This document shows positions 48,043-60,008 of a stretch of DNA of 64,000 bases, piece after piece. The notes beneath the pieces are model-generated. The model was not told where the DNA came from, did not search any database, and worked only from the letters and a program-made list of their open reading frames with translations. The DNA is from Conus ventricosus. Lineage: Eukaryota > Mollusca > Gastropoda > Neogastropoda > Conidae. The stretch is from assembly GCA_018398815.1 (NCBI GenBank), contig CM031595.1:143896540-143960539 (forward strand), written 5' to 3'. A program made the translations under genes and the position numbers. Within the stretch, counting starts at the first letter, position 1; each line of letters opens with the position of its first letter.

Positions 48043-48149
48043 TTTTTTTATGGTCCTATGTCATTTTTTTTTTTTGTTTGCATATGTGGATTAGAGAATT
48101 ATTGATGTGATTGAACACACATACACACATGCATGAACATAAACATGCT

Positions 48150-48187
<38 letters not shown>

Positions 48188-48726
48188 CTTGTGCGTGCAC
48201 ACACACACACACACACACACGCACGCACGCACGCACGCACACACGCACACACACCACACTTTCACAATTTACACATTTTACACACACATATGCAATGCAG
48301 ACAACTGTGTTATTCACCCTTTACAAGAGCACATTAGACACAAATTCTGCAGCCTCATTTCAAACCTGGAGAAAAAAAAAAATTGTTGTAAAATTTTACA
48401 ATCTTTTCTTACAACTTAGAACAGATACATGCTGAAACTAATAGCTTAACAGTGTTCAGACTGTACTTAAGACTAAAGACAGCTGCGATCATCAAAAGAT
48501 GATTCCAATCTGGTGTGTGCACGTCATTGATCAGTTATCTGATACCCCACTGTCAAAGGGGAAATGTGAGCAACACAGAAGCAAAAAAAAAAATCAATAG
48601 TAGACTGTCTGGAGCAGAAGCTGCATGAAGAGTTGCTGGTAGTTCTGGCCTGTGCTTGTTGAACTTGAAATCTTTTTTCTTTTTTTTTCTTTTAACCTAC
48701 CTGCTGCCCAGTTTCATGAACTCATT

Positions 48727-48777
48727 CTGTTAGAGAGACGGAGTGGGGAAGCTGTTAGAGAGACGGAGTGGGGAAGT
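48727..48777. repeat. 25-bp direct duplication
   Basis: ctgttagagagacggagtgg followed by ggaag occurs twice back to back with no differences. It is in a TOM1 intron. Confidence 0.85.
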
Positions 48778-49059
48778 GAGGCTAACGTGTTAGGGTTTTG
48801 CTTTGTTTGGTAATGATGGAATTTGATGATGACCTATAGGAAAAATTAACATTCATGACAGGATAATGACATGAAAACAACAAATGGCTGGATATTTTCT
48901 CAGTTCTGAAATGTTGTGCAGTAATGCCATCCGTTCTCACTATCCTCTCTTTGAATTTTTTGTGTTTGTGACATTGGATTCAAACATGCGTCTGTGTTGG
49001 CAGCAATATTTTGGATCAGAATTAAAAGAAAAATGACTGTACACCAAACCAAAGAACAA

Positions 49060-49175
49060 GATAAGATAATGTTGCTTATAGCCCAGCCGACCGCAAAGGG
49101 CCATATCAGGCTGAACCAAAGAACAAAGTACCTAACAAACACTGAGTGTTTCAACCTCTGTGGTCCTCTTCAGGC
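49060..49175 (-). repeat. Interspersed repeat copy (with hammerhead-like motif)
   Basis: On the minus strand this holds tttgcggtcggctgggctat and aagcaacattatcttatctt, also present on the plus strand at 50838-50890. The two copies are in opposite orientation 1.7 kb apart in the same TOM1 intron. A CTGAAGA...GAAA motif lies at its other end (49149-49173). It looks like the tail of a SINE-like family. Confidence 0.6.
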
Positions 49176-50757
49176 AAGATGAACAACAGTCAAGAAAATG
49201 AAAACAAAACACTATCACACAGTCACTTATCTCCTCAAATTGGACGCAAAATGGAGAATGAATAGAAAGGTTCCATTCCAAATCCATTTTACCCCTTTGT
49301 CACTCAGAGAGAGTAAGAGAGATTATGATGATTATAGATAGTGATAATTAGCATATTTATAGGCACCTGATTTTAATAGGAATATAGGTTATGTGATTAG
49401 AATGAGAGTATGAAGAAAGAAATCAAAAGATAAGTATACACGTGTGATCTGAACCACAAATGAACTCAGAAAATAGTGAGCAGAATGAATTATTCGGTAC
49501 TTATTACCAGACAAGTGCATTTTTGCCAAATATTCCTTCTTCAGATACTATAGGAAACAGAAGTTTTAAAAAAAAATACCAGCTTCTGAAAAAGACACAT
49601 TTGTTAAAAATTCACTTGTGTGAGATGTGTTGTGTATTAAAGAAGCATTACATTGCACTGTACTTTGTGTATATGTATTGAGGGCAGACCTCCTCAGTAT
49701 GACACACAGTAACAAGGTAACAAATGGACACCAGAACAAAAATAAAAAAAGAGCTGCCCGTCTTCCCCATGCCATTTTGACTGAGATGTGAAACAAAGAA
49801 AGTCTATGAAAATAGCAGTGTCTCAAGTATTCATGTGTCTATGCAGATTTGTGGTAAACTTTAACTTTGACCTTTTCTCAGCGATTACGGGCATTAAGTA
49901 GGATCAAACTTGGCGCAGCAATGAATATTTATAAGTTTTTCCAGCCCTTCGCTGCATGAAAATGGCAGCAAACAGCAAAGGGGACCAATCTGTGGGTAAC
50001 ATTTTCAGCGGTATTTTGAATATTACAAAACTGTCATTTTCTTAAAAATTATGATGAGTTACAGTTATTGCTTCATACATTGATATAAGATATGTTATGT
50101 GATATTTTCTGCAAACATTGCAACTGATATTAAGGTTATTAAGATCAGACCATTTTATTCAGTTTCTTTCAAGCAGAGGGAAAGATAAAATAACTTACCA
50201 AATTCAGTACAAAAATTGACCATATATGTGTTCTTGCCATATACAGCAAAGAAAAAGTGTATCATCCGTGGTGAATCAAGCAAGCCAAAGCTGCAAATCA
50301 AACAGCCATGCTTAACGTAACAAAAATGGTCACCAACCAATATAAAGACGCCATTAGTTTGCCATTGTGACTGGAATCAAACAAAAGTCAACACACAAAT
50401 TCAATAGCACCAATAAAAGCAGAGAAATCTTAAATGAATTTGGTGTATCAAATTAATGTCATCTGTTTCATCAGTGTGAGATGATGGCAGATGTTTCAAA
50501 TGAGTCTGAGCTTAAATGTGTACATGAGACAAAGGGCAGCCTTCAGTGAACTTTGGTCCCTTCAACTTGTTGACTACACACATTCTCTTGTTACATCTGA
50601 GGGAAACTGATCAGTTCCTGTGGACAGCCATGTCCTCTCCTCTGCCTCTACCTCTCCTTCCTCCACCCCTCTTCCCCAGCCTCCCTTTCATCACTGAGTC
50701 AGCATAGACAGTTTGCTTCTGGGGTATTTTTTGTGTTTTTTTTGTTTTGTTTCTTTG

Positions 50758-50892
50758 TTGCTGTTTTTAAGCTTATCCCTGTAATTATTCAGCCCTGATG
50801 TTGCTGTTTTTAAGCTTATCCCTGTAATTATTCAGCCCTGATGTGGTCCTTTGCGGTCGGCTGGGCTATAAGCAACATTATCTTATCTTATC
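50758..50892 (+). repeat. Interspersed repeat copy with an internal direct duplication
   Basis: The segment gttgctgtttttaagcttat to cagccctgatgt occurs twice in direct succession (about 47 bp each, 50758-50842). The second copy runs into the same tail found on the minus strand at 49060-49115. The duplication is nearly exact, so it is recent or an assembly slip. Confidence 0.65.
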
Positions 50893-52322
50893 TTATCCCT
50901 GTAATTCTTAAGCAGATGTGTCATGAAGAAGTGGCTGACTGAGAAATCTGTCTACGTCTGTGGAGATTCTTGAAGCTGTTTGATTATAAACTGTATTTTA
51001 TTTTTTATTATTTTTTTTCGCTGTTAGTCACTCAGGTCTGGCATTTACCAGTAATTACTGATATTTTACAGAAACAGATGATGAAATACAGACACAGTTA
51101 TCAGGTATCAATCCTGTCATAGTGGTTATCAGTTAACTATTTGTTTGACCAGATGTTGGTGGTAGGAAAGTGGCACGATGTGATTCACTGCCAGCTATGA
51201 CCATTTGCTTTTGATGAGTTTGCTGTGCCGGTTTTAAAAAAGAACTTACTCAGTCACTGACAGTATTTTTTCCTTTTATGACCTGTTTACCTGTCTTTGT
51301 CGAGGAAAGACTTTACTCTTTTTTCTTTGTTTACAATTCATGGTAGCTGTTTTGTTATAATCTAGGTAGTGAGACTATCCACAGTGTCCACAGTGAACAC
51401 TCGCAGTCTGTTCTGTGATGTCATTTGTTGGTATAGGCATTTTTATGTATATTTTTGTATCCCCCGTTTTTTCCACGAACTTCTTTTTTTACTTATTTTG
51501 AAAATGAGGGTGACGAGTGAAGGAAAAGCAGGTGCTGTCAGCACAATCTAGTTTTATCTGCTATTGATATATGATGCCAGTTGTTCGAAGTTGTATAAAA
51601 AGGGTAGATAGTTGTCTTTCTTGTTTGTTTCTTTTTTCCAGGATCGGAATTTTTTCCAACTGTGTAGCAACAGTCCTGAAGGGGCATACAGATCAGCTTG
51701 GTTTCAGTTAATCAGAAACTAAAAATATCATCTTCTTTGAAAAATTCAAACACAAGGTTACTTATTGTTATGAACAGTGCATCATATGGCCATTGAATTT
51801 GAAACTTTTTGGACCACAGCTGTGAATTTATTGGATATTGTCGGGCAACGCAAAGCTGTATTTATGAGTGAATTTATCTTTTTGAAGTCTTTTATTTCAT
51901 TTGGAAAAAGAAAAAGCTGACATAGCCAGATATCAATTTTTTCAATTTTTGCATAATGTTTGAATACTTAAAAAAAAATCTTTTATGCAGTGATTTATCC
52001 ATTATCTGGGCCATTTTTACAGGATGCCATCTTAGATGATTTCATCCTGTCGCTGAGTGAGGCAGACGAATCTGAAGAGGTTGTTGGATGTAGTCTATCG
52101 TACTTCACACAAAGTGGACATTGTGCTGTCGTGGTTATTTCTGAACAGAGGGTGTCTTTCCTCTTGGTTTTTTGTGCTTATTGGGTATTCTTTTTCTCAA
52201 GTGTGTCTTTTTGTGTGTCTGTGTGATTGTACAGTTTGGAAAGATTTGTGGGACAGTTTAAAGTTGCTTCATTTTGAGCTAGACATACTTTTGAATTTGT
52301 TTCTCTATTTTTGTCATTTACC

Positions 52323-52325
<3 letters not shown>

Positions 52326-52400
<75 letters not shown>

Positions 52401-52536
52401 CCTCTCTCCTTCTCCATCCCCTCTCCATCTCCCCCTCTTTCTTCCTCTCACAGTCTCTCTGCCTCTCTCTCTTTCTGTCTGTCTGTCTCCGGCTCACTCT
52501 GTCTGTCTCTGGTGGTCTGACTGTCTTTGTCTGTCT

Positions 52537-52592
<56 letters not shown>

Positions 52593-52655
52593 CTCTCCCT
52601 CGTGTCTGTCTGTCTCTCTGTCTGTCTCGCTCTCTCTCTCTCTGTCTCTGTCTCC

Positions 52656-52729
<74 letters not shown>

Positions 52730-52730
52730 C
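52326..52730. repeat. (CT)n microsatellite block
   Basis: Three pure CT tracts (52326-52393, 52543-52588, 52658-52726) with CTGT and CTCC interruptions. Homopurine/homopyrimidine. The Ser/Leu ORFs over it are spurious. Confidence 0.93.
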
Positions 52731-54603
52731 TATGATACTGTCCTGTATTTTGCTAATGTATTTGTCTTTTTGTTGTTTGCACTGTTGTAATCTGACTTAA
52801 TTTGAAGAAAAAAAAACAAATGAAGAAAACTTATATACCATATGAGTCACACTATTACTCCTAAGATGCCTTCTTGTGAAACTCATTTATATAATCAGCT
52901 TGAATGAGACTGGGAGGAAAGAGAAACAGCCTAGATCAATTTGAGGAAAGAGAGAAAGTACAGAGCTAGTTGAAGGCTAAACATTGGTTATAGTTGATAT
53001 ACAGTTGTGGGTGTAATTGACAAACCATGAGAATGATCATTCTCTCATTTAACTTCTGTTCTTGATATTTATCGTCATCACAGCACTTACTTCTGCTGAG
53101 AATTTTATTAGCTCTATTCTGTCTGAATATGAACTTGGCCTCAAGTGACATGATTATGTATTAGGGACAGGAATAACAGGTCTTTAATTCATACAGTCAA
53201 GGAAAAGAATGTAAGCAGTCATCATTTTCTTCATTTTCCTTATTCTCTTTGAAGTTTCACGCGATGATGTCGCTGTGTGAATGTGATTTGTTGTTCAGAG
53301 TGTTGTACTGAGGTTCTGTTTGTGAGTCAGTGAGTGAAGGCCTGTGGTTCACCGCTTCATGTGTGTGATATGGGTCAGTTCCCTGACTCTTCATATCAAG
53401 CTGGGTTTTGAAGAAATGGCCATAAGGTGGGGGTTTTTTCATCATATAGTGGCCATAAACTTTCCTGAAGTGGATGCACATCCGTTAGCGGGAACATTAC
53501 CAACAGTCACACTGGAGTGAATCCACCCTAAAGAAATGTTTAAGTCAAGCATACATACCTACTGTCCATGAATAGCTGCATTTATATCTGAAGAAAAAAA
53601 ACAACATGAAAATTGGTGACTGTTCTGTATGTTATGACTGTTGATTAGATGTTACTGGAAAAAGAAAACAAATGGGTGCACCATTTTTGTTTTTGTTTTT
53701 TGTTTTTTTTTACATGGAAATGGAGGATTGTATCTCGCAAACTGTGTGCAAGTCCAGAACAGGCTATGAAGGAAAATGAACTGAGCTGAAAAGAAGAGGA
53801 AGCACTGGAAAGATAGCTAGGTGTAGCAAGCAGATGAGGATGTGTGAGATTGATGATAGACACCAAACCCCACCTGGAAAAGCAATCAAACAAAGCCACC
53901 AGAGATTCAGGAAAGACTACGGTGAAGAAAAGCAATGCTTACAACAAGAACAGAAAGGGGAACACTGGTTTGTGGACAGTCAGCGAGTGCACATGCCTCA
54001 TCAGTCATGGTGGCTGTCATGATGTGAGTGTGCAAACATGGGTACATGTACATCAGCACAGCACCACCTTTGTTAAAATAGTGTTCTTGAAAATTCTAGA
54101 AAATTGCGGTGCATTTCTGATTTTGACTTAACGTGTTCCTGGTGGAATGGTTTTGGAGTAAGCATGTGAAGCCATGTTGTTATTGCCATTGCACAGTTTG
54201 TTCGTATGCCTGAAATTGGAAGATCAATGTGTTAAAGGCATGCAAGAAGCAAGAATGATGCACATTAGTAAATGTGTTAATACATTTCTGTTCACTTTTT
54301 GTTCATCACTTTTTCATTTGAATGTTCAACATAATTAAAGTAAAAAGTAATGAAACTGATTGATAGTATGTGTGCATGTGTGTGTGATTGAGTGTGTGTT
54401 TGACTGTGCATGGGTGTGTATGTGAGTGAATGTGTGTGTGTGTTAGGTCTTCAATTTAACGTCTATACACATTATGTGATATTAGACAAACATAATCTAT
54501 AAGAATAACATTAACAGCAACAGCAAAAAATGAATAACTAACTATAAAACATCGAAGAATAACCGGTCATAACAAGGACGTTACTAAAACACCATTTCCC
54601 ATT

Positions 54604-57600
54604 TTACAAAACAGAAAAAATAGGGCTTTGATGCAATGAAACAGCAATTTTACACATTAGTGATAAATCGGTTACAACTGTATCCAGAGAACAATTAGGT
54701 AGAGGTGGTAGATGAGGTTTTAACTGTTTGCAGTGGAAAAGTATGTGGGAATTTGATATCATTTCACCACAAAGGCATGTTATATTTTTGCAAAATTTTG
54801 TCTTAAAAGCGTTCAGTTTGATCTTATATATTAGCGAAATTATGATTCGAGAAAACGGCAAACTACATTGATAAAAAGAATGAAGTGTGTCAAAGTTTAA
54901 TATCTGGTTTATGCGAGTATCAAGAGAACATCCCGAATTTTGTTGTTTTTTCCTAAAATGTTTCCAGCATGCATTTTCTAGAAGACTGTATCCCTCATGG
55001 ATAGACAATGGGATACTGATAACCTCCAACCCGCTAGTATTTTTCGCTCCCCGTTTTGCTGCTCTGTCTACTCTCTCATTAAACTGAATCCCACAATGAG
55101 AAGGAACCCAACAGAAACTAATTCTTGTACCCCTAATAATCAAGAAATGTATTAGGTGATGAATATCTGTAATCAGATCTTGTCTTACTATAGGGTTTGT
55201 TTTACTTACGGCAAATGAAACTGATTTTGAATCGACGCAAAAGAGGACTTGGAATATTGGATTTGAAAAGTTAAGTAGAAAATACAAAGCTATTAGAATG
55301 GCAGTTAGTTCTGCTGTAAAAATTGATCTGTTTTTTCCAAGATAATAAGATTTATCAATTTTCAATGAAGGAATTGTAAATGCTGCACCTGCTTCTTTGG
55401 TATCCAAAAGAGACCCATCTGTATAAATTTTAAGATGAAAGGGATACGAATTTTCAATATACTCATTTACTATTTGGCCTATCAGGTTTTCATTGTCACT
55501 TTTTTTCATCGACGTATGGCTAATATCAAATGATGCTCTTTGAAGTTCCCATGGCGGGATGGGAGATGCGGGAAGTTTAGGTCGATTTATATCGCCGAGG
55601 TTAACTTTTGATTCACTGAACAGATCTGAAGTGAAAGTTCCAATAGTTGTGAGTGAAGAAATTGATTTTGCCCTTTTTGGGAAGCTAATGTCAGATCTCA
55701 AACTGACTTCATTCTCAACGTTGCTGTCACGTGTTGAAATTCGTAAGACATATTTTGCGACAGCTAGCCGACGATGTTCATCTAATGGTAATACTCCTAC
55801 TTCGCTATATGTTCCCAAAGATGATGCATGATACGGCACACCAAGAGCCAGTTTGAACGCTTTGCAATCCAAACTTTGCATCTTATTAAGTAAACTTTTT
55901 GGAGCACTGAAAAAGACTTCCTGCCCGTAAGAGAGTCTAGAACGTATCAATGACAATGCCAGCTGTTTCAGTACATTAGCATCTTGGCCCCAGTTTTGTT
56001 TCTGTATAACTTTTAAAAAGTTAAAGCTTTTTCGAGCCTTTGTTAATAAATATTGTATATGATAATTCCACGACAATTTTGAAGTAATGTATACTCCGAG
56101 AAATTTCACCATTTGTCTGTATTCTATAGTCTCGCCATTTATATGAAAAATGGGTAATTCTGGTGGATCTGGCCCACTATTAAAAAGTAGAAGATTTGTT
56201 TTTTCCGGTGATAGCATTAATCCATTCTCCTTCATGTAGTTACTTAGTTTATTGAGTTCCAGTTGATATAATTTTTTTAAATAGTTAAGCTGTCTTTTGG
56301 ATGTTTTCCTTTTCATAGTAACTTTCATCCACATAACTATGTCATCTGCATATTGTACTAGTACAACCTTGTTCGATACAGACTGTGGCAAATCATAAAG
56401 CAAAATATTAAATAAATAAGGGGCAATAACTGACCCCTGTGGGATTCCCATTTTAGGAAATCGTAGGGTGGAATACTTGTTGCCAACATTTGTCTGCATG
56501 CTTCTTTCAGATAAAAAGTTCTTAATATAACCATATATATTTCCAGATAGACCAATACTTTTTAGTTTGTATAGTAATCTATCATGCCACACGTGATCGT
56601 AGGCTTTCTTTATATCAAAGAATGTGGCCAGTATATTTTTCCTACGAGCAAACTGATGTTTAATCTGCGTAGTCAGTTTAACTAAATGGTCGACTGTACT
56701 TCTCCCCTTCCTAAAACCAGCTTGGTTAGTGGGAATAACTTTTCTTTTATCACAGTAATGAATTAATCTGTTTAGAACTATCTTTTCTAGCAGCTTCCCT
56801 GTGTGTGATGTTAGAGCGATAGGTCTATAATTGTTCATATCTTTTTTTGACTTTCCTTGTTTAGATACTGGAACTATGATTGAGTGCTTCCATATTTGGG
56901 GAATACAGCTCACATCCCAGCATTTCTGTAATAATTCGTGCAGTAGTATTATCCAGTTATCTGGCAGATGTTTTAATAGAATGATGGATATTGCATCTGC
57001 TCCAACAGCTGTTTTCTTTGCGCTTGAAGAAAATAGAGTATCTTTTAGTTCATTTAAAGTAATTGGAGCATTGATATAATTTGCGTTATCTGCTACAGGA
57101 TCTTTGTACATATCTTTTTGGGCCTCATTTACCCTGAACGTTCTGATTTCATGGGGAAGTTTACTAGGAAGCATTGTATCCGAAAAAGAGTCAGCGAACG
57201 ATTCAGCCTTTTGTAAGTTTGTAGGAAGATCATAGCCTTCAATCCTGATAGGATATAATGGTAGATGTATCCCATTTTTCATATCATTAAATTTTTTCCA
57301 TATCTTTTGTATATCTTTATGGCTGTAAACCTCATCTATGCAAAATGTAGCCCAGTACTGCCGCTTCACTTGTGCTATGGTTTTATTACTGAGTGAATTT
57401 GCTTTCCTAAGTGGAGTGTGATTTTCTGGTTTTTTATCCTGTAAGTAGACTTTGAATAAACGTTTCTTTTCATTTACAACTTTCTCACAGGCTTCGTTCC
57501 ACCAGATGTTTCCCAAATGTTTGTTAGACTTCAAATTAGAATACTTGGGTATAGAACAGTCAGCGGCTTGCAACACTGTGTCCGTGAATTTTGAGCAAAA

Positions 57601-57648
57601 ATTATTGATATCATCATCTCTTATGTCATTAGTATTTTGTGATTTCAA
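54604..57648 (-). CDS. LINE ORF2: reverse transcriptase and RNase H
   Basis: This is an open frame of 1014 codons. The RT domain spans about residues 255-540, with NNYRPIALTSHTGKLLEKI, FFDIKKAYDHVWH near 343-355, MGIPQGSVIAP (400-410) and the catalytic YADD at 433-436. RNase H follows at about 738-870: YTDGS (D744), FTAEL (E780), VDSKS (D806) and VPSHCGIQFNERVDRAA (D861), so all four acidic residues are present. The C-terminus has a CLC...H...C knuckle. The true ORF2 extends upstream; the sequence KYNYNCADWNLFQNI precedes the first Met in the same frame. Confidence 0.93.
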   Translation of the reverse strand: MKSQNTNDIRDDDINNFCSKFTDTVLQAADCSIPKYSNLKSNKHLGNIWWNEACEKVVNEKKRLFKVYLQDKKPENHTPLRKANSLSNKTIAQVKRQYWATFCIDEVYSHKDIQKIWKKFNDMKNGIHLPLYPIRIEGYDLPTNLQKAESFADSFSDTMLPSKLPHEIRTFRVNEAQKDMYKDPVADNANYINAPITLNELKDTLFSSSAKKTAVGADAISIILLKHLPDNWIILLHELLQKCWDVSCIPQIWKHSIIVPVSKQGKSKKDMNNYRPIALTSHTGKLLEKIVLNRLIHYCDKRKVIPTNQAGFRKGRSTVDHLVKLTTQIKHQFARRKNILATFFDIKKAYDHVWHDRLLYKLKSIGLSGNIYGYIKNFLSERSMQTNVGNKYSTLRFPKMGIPQGSVIAPYLFNILLYDLPQSVSNKVVLVQYADDIVMWMKVTMKRKTSKRQLNYLKKLYQLELNKLSNYMKENGLMLSPEKTNLLLFNSGPDPPELPIFHINGETIEYRQMVKFLGVYITSKLSWNYHIQYLLTKARKSFNFLKVIQKQNWGQDANVLKQLALSLIRSRLSYGQEVFFSAPKSLLNKMQSLDCKAFKLALGVPYHASSLGTYSEVGVLPLDEHRRLAVAKYVLRISTRDSNVENEVSLRSDISFPKRAKSISSLTTIGTFTSDLFSESKVNLGDINRPKLPASPIPPWELQRASFDISHTSMKKSDNENLIGQIVNEYIENSYPFHLKIYTDGSLLDTKEAGAAFTIPSLKIDKSYYLGKNRSIFTAELTAILIALYFLLNFSNPIFQVLFCVDSKSVSFAVSKTNPIVRQDLITDIHHLIHFLIIRGTRISFCWVPSHCGIQFNERVDRAAKRGAKNTSGLEVISIPLSIHEGYSLLENACWKHFRKKQQNSGCSLDTRINQILNFDTLHSFYQCSLPFSRIIISLIYKIKLNAFKTKFCKNITCLCGEMISNSHILFHCKQLKPHLPPLPNCSLDTVVTDLSLMCKIAVSLHQSPIFSVL

Positions 57649-57725
57649 AATATTTTGAAATAAGTTCCAGTCAGCACAGTTATAATTATATTTTGCTATG
57701 ACATCTTTATCTGTACTATCCTGGG

Positions 57726-58423
57726 CTAGTTTATATCATTTAGCGTAATAATAATGGGTAGATGGTCACTTCCTAAGCTATCAGTAAGCGTGTTCCAGTC
57801 ACTATTTGGTACGAGAATGGGAGAAATAAGAGACAGATCAATAGCAGAAGCTCTTTGATTGGGTAAATCAGGGATCCTCGTAACTCTCCCATCATTTAGT
57901 AGATAGAGGGAGGCGTCAACTATATTTTCAACAAATCTGTTACTAGTCACATTTATGTCATCATTTTCCAAAAGGGTGAGTGAGCGTTAAAGTCACCCGC
58001 GATTATCCATTTCTCTTTTGAATCATGTAATGGACGTAACCATTCGGTATTTTCCTCATTTGGGCCTTTAGGTAAGTATACACTAACAACATTTATCATC
58101 AATGTTTCACTGATTTTAACTTTGGCTGCACAGGAGTACAGATTTGATATATTCACAGGTGCTGGCGACGGGCATATGGTGTAATTCAGCTTATCATGAA
58201 TATAAATAGCTGTTTGAACTTTTCCTTCTTGATCCATCTTTTCACAGACTGGAGGATAGTAAAAGTTCGACAGTCTGGGCAATTTAGTTCGAGTGACATT
58301 TAACGACTGTAAAATAAGAATCTGATATCTGAAAGAAGCAAGATGTTGAATAAGGTAAGACAGGTTTGTATGTAAAGACCTGCAATTCCATTGCATAATA
58401 CTTATAACATTTGTTTCTCCCAT
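57726..58423 (-). CDS. LINE ORF2 endonuclease domain, frameshifted
   Basis: From the ATG at 58423 the frame reads ISIMQWNCRSLHTNLSYL and reaches WIIAGDFNAHSPFW. After a one-base shift near 57960 it continues ENDDINVTSNRF to GSDHLPIIITLNDIN. These are the WNxRSL, GDFNAH and SDHLPI blocks of AP-type LINE endonucleases. The usual catalytic Glu (LQE) is replaced by Ser in ILILQSLNVTR, so the enzyme would probably be inactive. A further shift near 57735 separates this from the RT frame. Confidence 0.85.
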
Positions 58424-58708
58424 AGCTATTAACAGTCCTTAGGAAAACTTGGGGGAAAGACAATAACAATACAAAACGTACGGATGAAGTATACTAATAA
58501 ATATCAATACGTGACAGAGATACTGAAAAGAGAAAGAGAAAAAGAGAGAGAGAGAGGTAGATAGGAAAGAGAAAGAGAGGGGGGGGGGGTTCTAAAAATA
58601 GTACCGATGCACAAAGAATAAACGCAGCGGGTAACTAGTTGCAAAGTCAACAGAACGGTCCTTTGCTGTCCGCAGTTCAAGCAATGTTAATACAGATTGG
58701 TCCAGTTT

Positions 58709-60008
58709 TTAAAACCAGTCTCTTAGTACATCAAAGGGATTCTGCCACGGGTTCCTTTCACCAAAGTAGCGTGAAAAGTTGGGGTTTGGGTAGAAGCGTC
58801 TGGGTAGCTGATGACGTGGGCGCCTTAAAGTTTTCTTCGGCTGCTCCCAGAACATCTGTCTTAGGTGTCGCCCCAGGTTTCCCGCAAGGACACTGGCCCT
58901 CTTGCTGTTGGATGAATCCCGTCTTTCTTCAGCCCTCTGGTATGCATGTTGCCATGGTTGACGAAAGAGACTCTTTCCATCCCAAACAGTTCTGTGGAGA
59001 CCAAGCATTGAATAGTTCACGTTTGGTTTCCATCTCAGTATCTAGTAGAGGCGCGATTTTCCTGACAACAATTTTCGTTTTAGGATGTTTGGAAGATATG
59101 ACTCTGATGAAATCGGCGAAGATTTTGCTGCAGATTTTGGGGTCAGACTTTTTAATATCATTGACTCCACAGTGGATGACAATGGCGTCTGGCGATTTCT
59201 TTGAAGAAAAAACAGAGGACTCTTTCACCAGATCATTCGACGTCGGAGCCTTAAAGGAAAGTGCATCAAAACCATACGAATGTCCTAGTCTATCCGTATC
59301 AACTCCATTCAGCACTGAATCGTTTAGAAAAGTGACCATCGGCATGTCTTGTTCTTCGTTCTGGTGCTCTTGACTTTTGCGTATTTTCAAACTGACGTCA
59401 CTAGGTTTTACGCTGACGTCATTTTTTTCAGAAACTGTACGTGAGTTCTTTTCTCTTGATTTTTTTGACATTTCATGGCTGATAGAAAATTTTGATTTAC
59501 TCAATGCCGAAGTTGTCTCAGCTGAACTGACTGAAGAACTCTGCGTCCTACATGCGTCTGCGTAGGACTTAACGGCGACGGAATTTGTCTGCGGGCAACT
59601 TACGTTGTTGCCTGTCAAGTCCTTCGCGACCAGATCTTTGGTTGCCAGTTCTTCAGTCAGTTTCTTTACACTGTTTTTGAGACATAAAACTCGATCACAT
59701 AAATTTTCAATAACTACTTTTAGATTTTGAATGATACTTGCTGTGTCTTCCGTTTCTGTTTTGGTGTTTTCACAGCAGCCGTTGGTGTTAGCTCCAGCCT
59801 GATGTTTTTCTTGATGGTCTCGGTCTAACATTTCTTTGCTAAATGACGCACCTTCTTCTGTTTTTTCTTCGATGTCTTTCATGTCTTTCGTTCTTGTATA
59901 TGTTGCCCGACCTCCGAGGCTTCTCGATCTTCTCATTCTTGTCATGTTGATGTTAGTATTGCTAAAACTTTGGACAGCAGATGTTCAGTTGCTGACAGTG
60001 TCCGCCAT
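58709..60008 (-). CDS. LINE ORF1 with SGNH-hydrolase (esterase) domain, frameshifted
   Basis: An ORF of 338 codons starts at the ATG at 59945. Residues about 70-105 look like a coiled coil (IIQNLKVVIENLCDRVLCLK). Residues 203-220 are MVTFLNDSVLNGVDTDRL with the nucleophile-type Ser210, and residues 260-263 are GVND. After a frame break near 59015 a second frame carries KKDGIHP at about 58927-58906, the D-x-x-H end of the SGNH triad, then LGRHLRQMFW in a third frame. An in-frame ATG at 60008 (MADTVSN, then TGA at 59987-59985) may be the original start. The domain order resembles the esterase ORF1p of CR1-type LINEs. Confidence 0.8.

Noticed and set aside
51990..52226. Possible exon after an acceptor at 52022 (open, acidic peptide)
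   Set aside because: No match to the TOM1 linker or any family that I recognise, and a donor cannot be placed with confidence. The ORF then enters CT repeats.
58639..59373. 244-codon plus-strand ORF
   Set aside because: It is the antisense shadow of the LINE ORF1, which has recognisable coiled-coil and SGNH motifs on the minus strand.
54604..59945. Considering the RT-RNase H ORF a domesticated host gene or an endogenous retrovirus
   Set aside because: AP endonuclease, YADD reverse transcriptase, RNase H, absence of LTRs, protease and integrase, and frameshifts in the other ORFs identify an inactive non-LTR retrotransposon.
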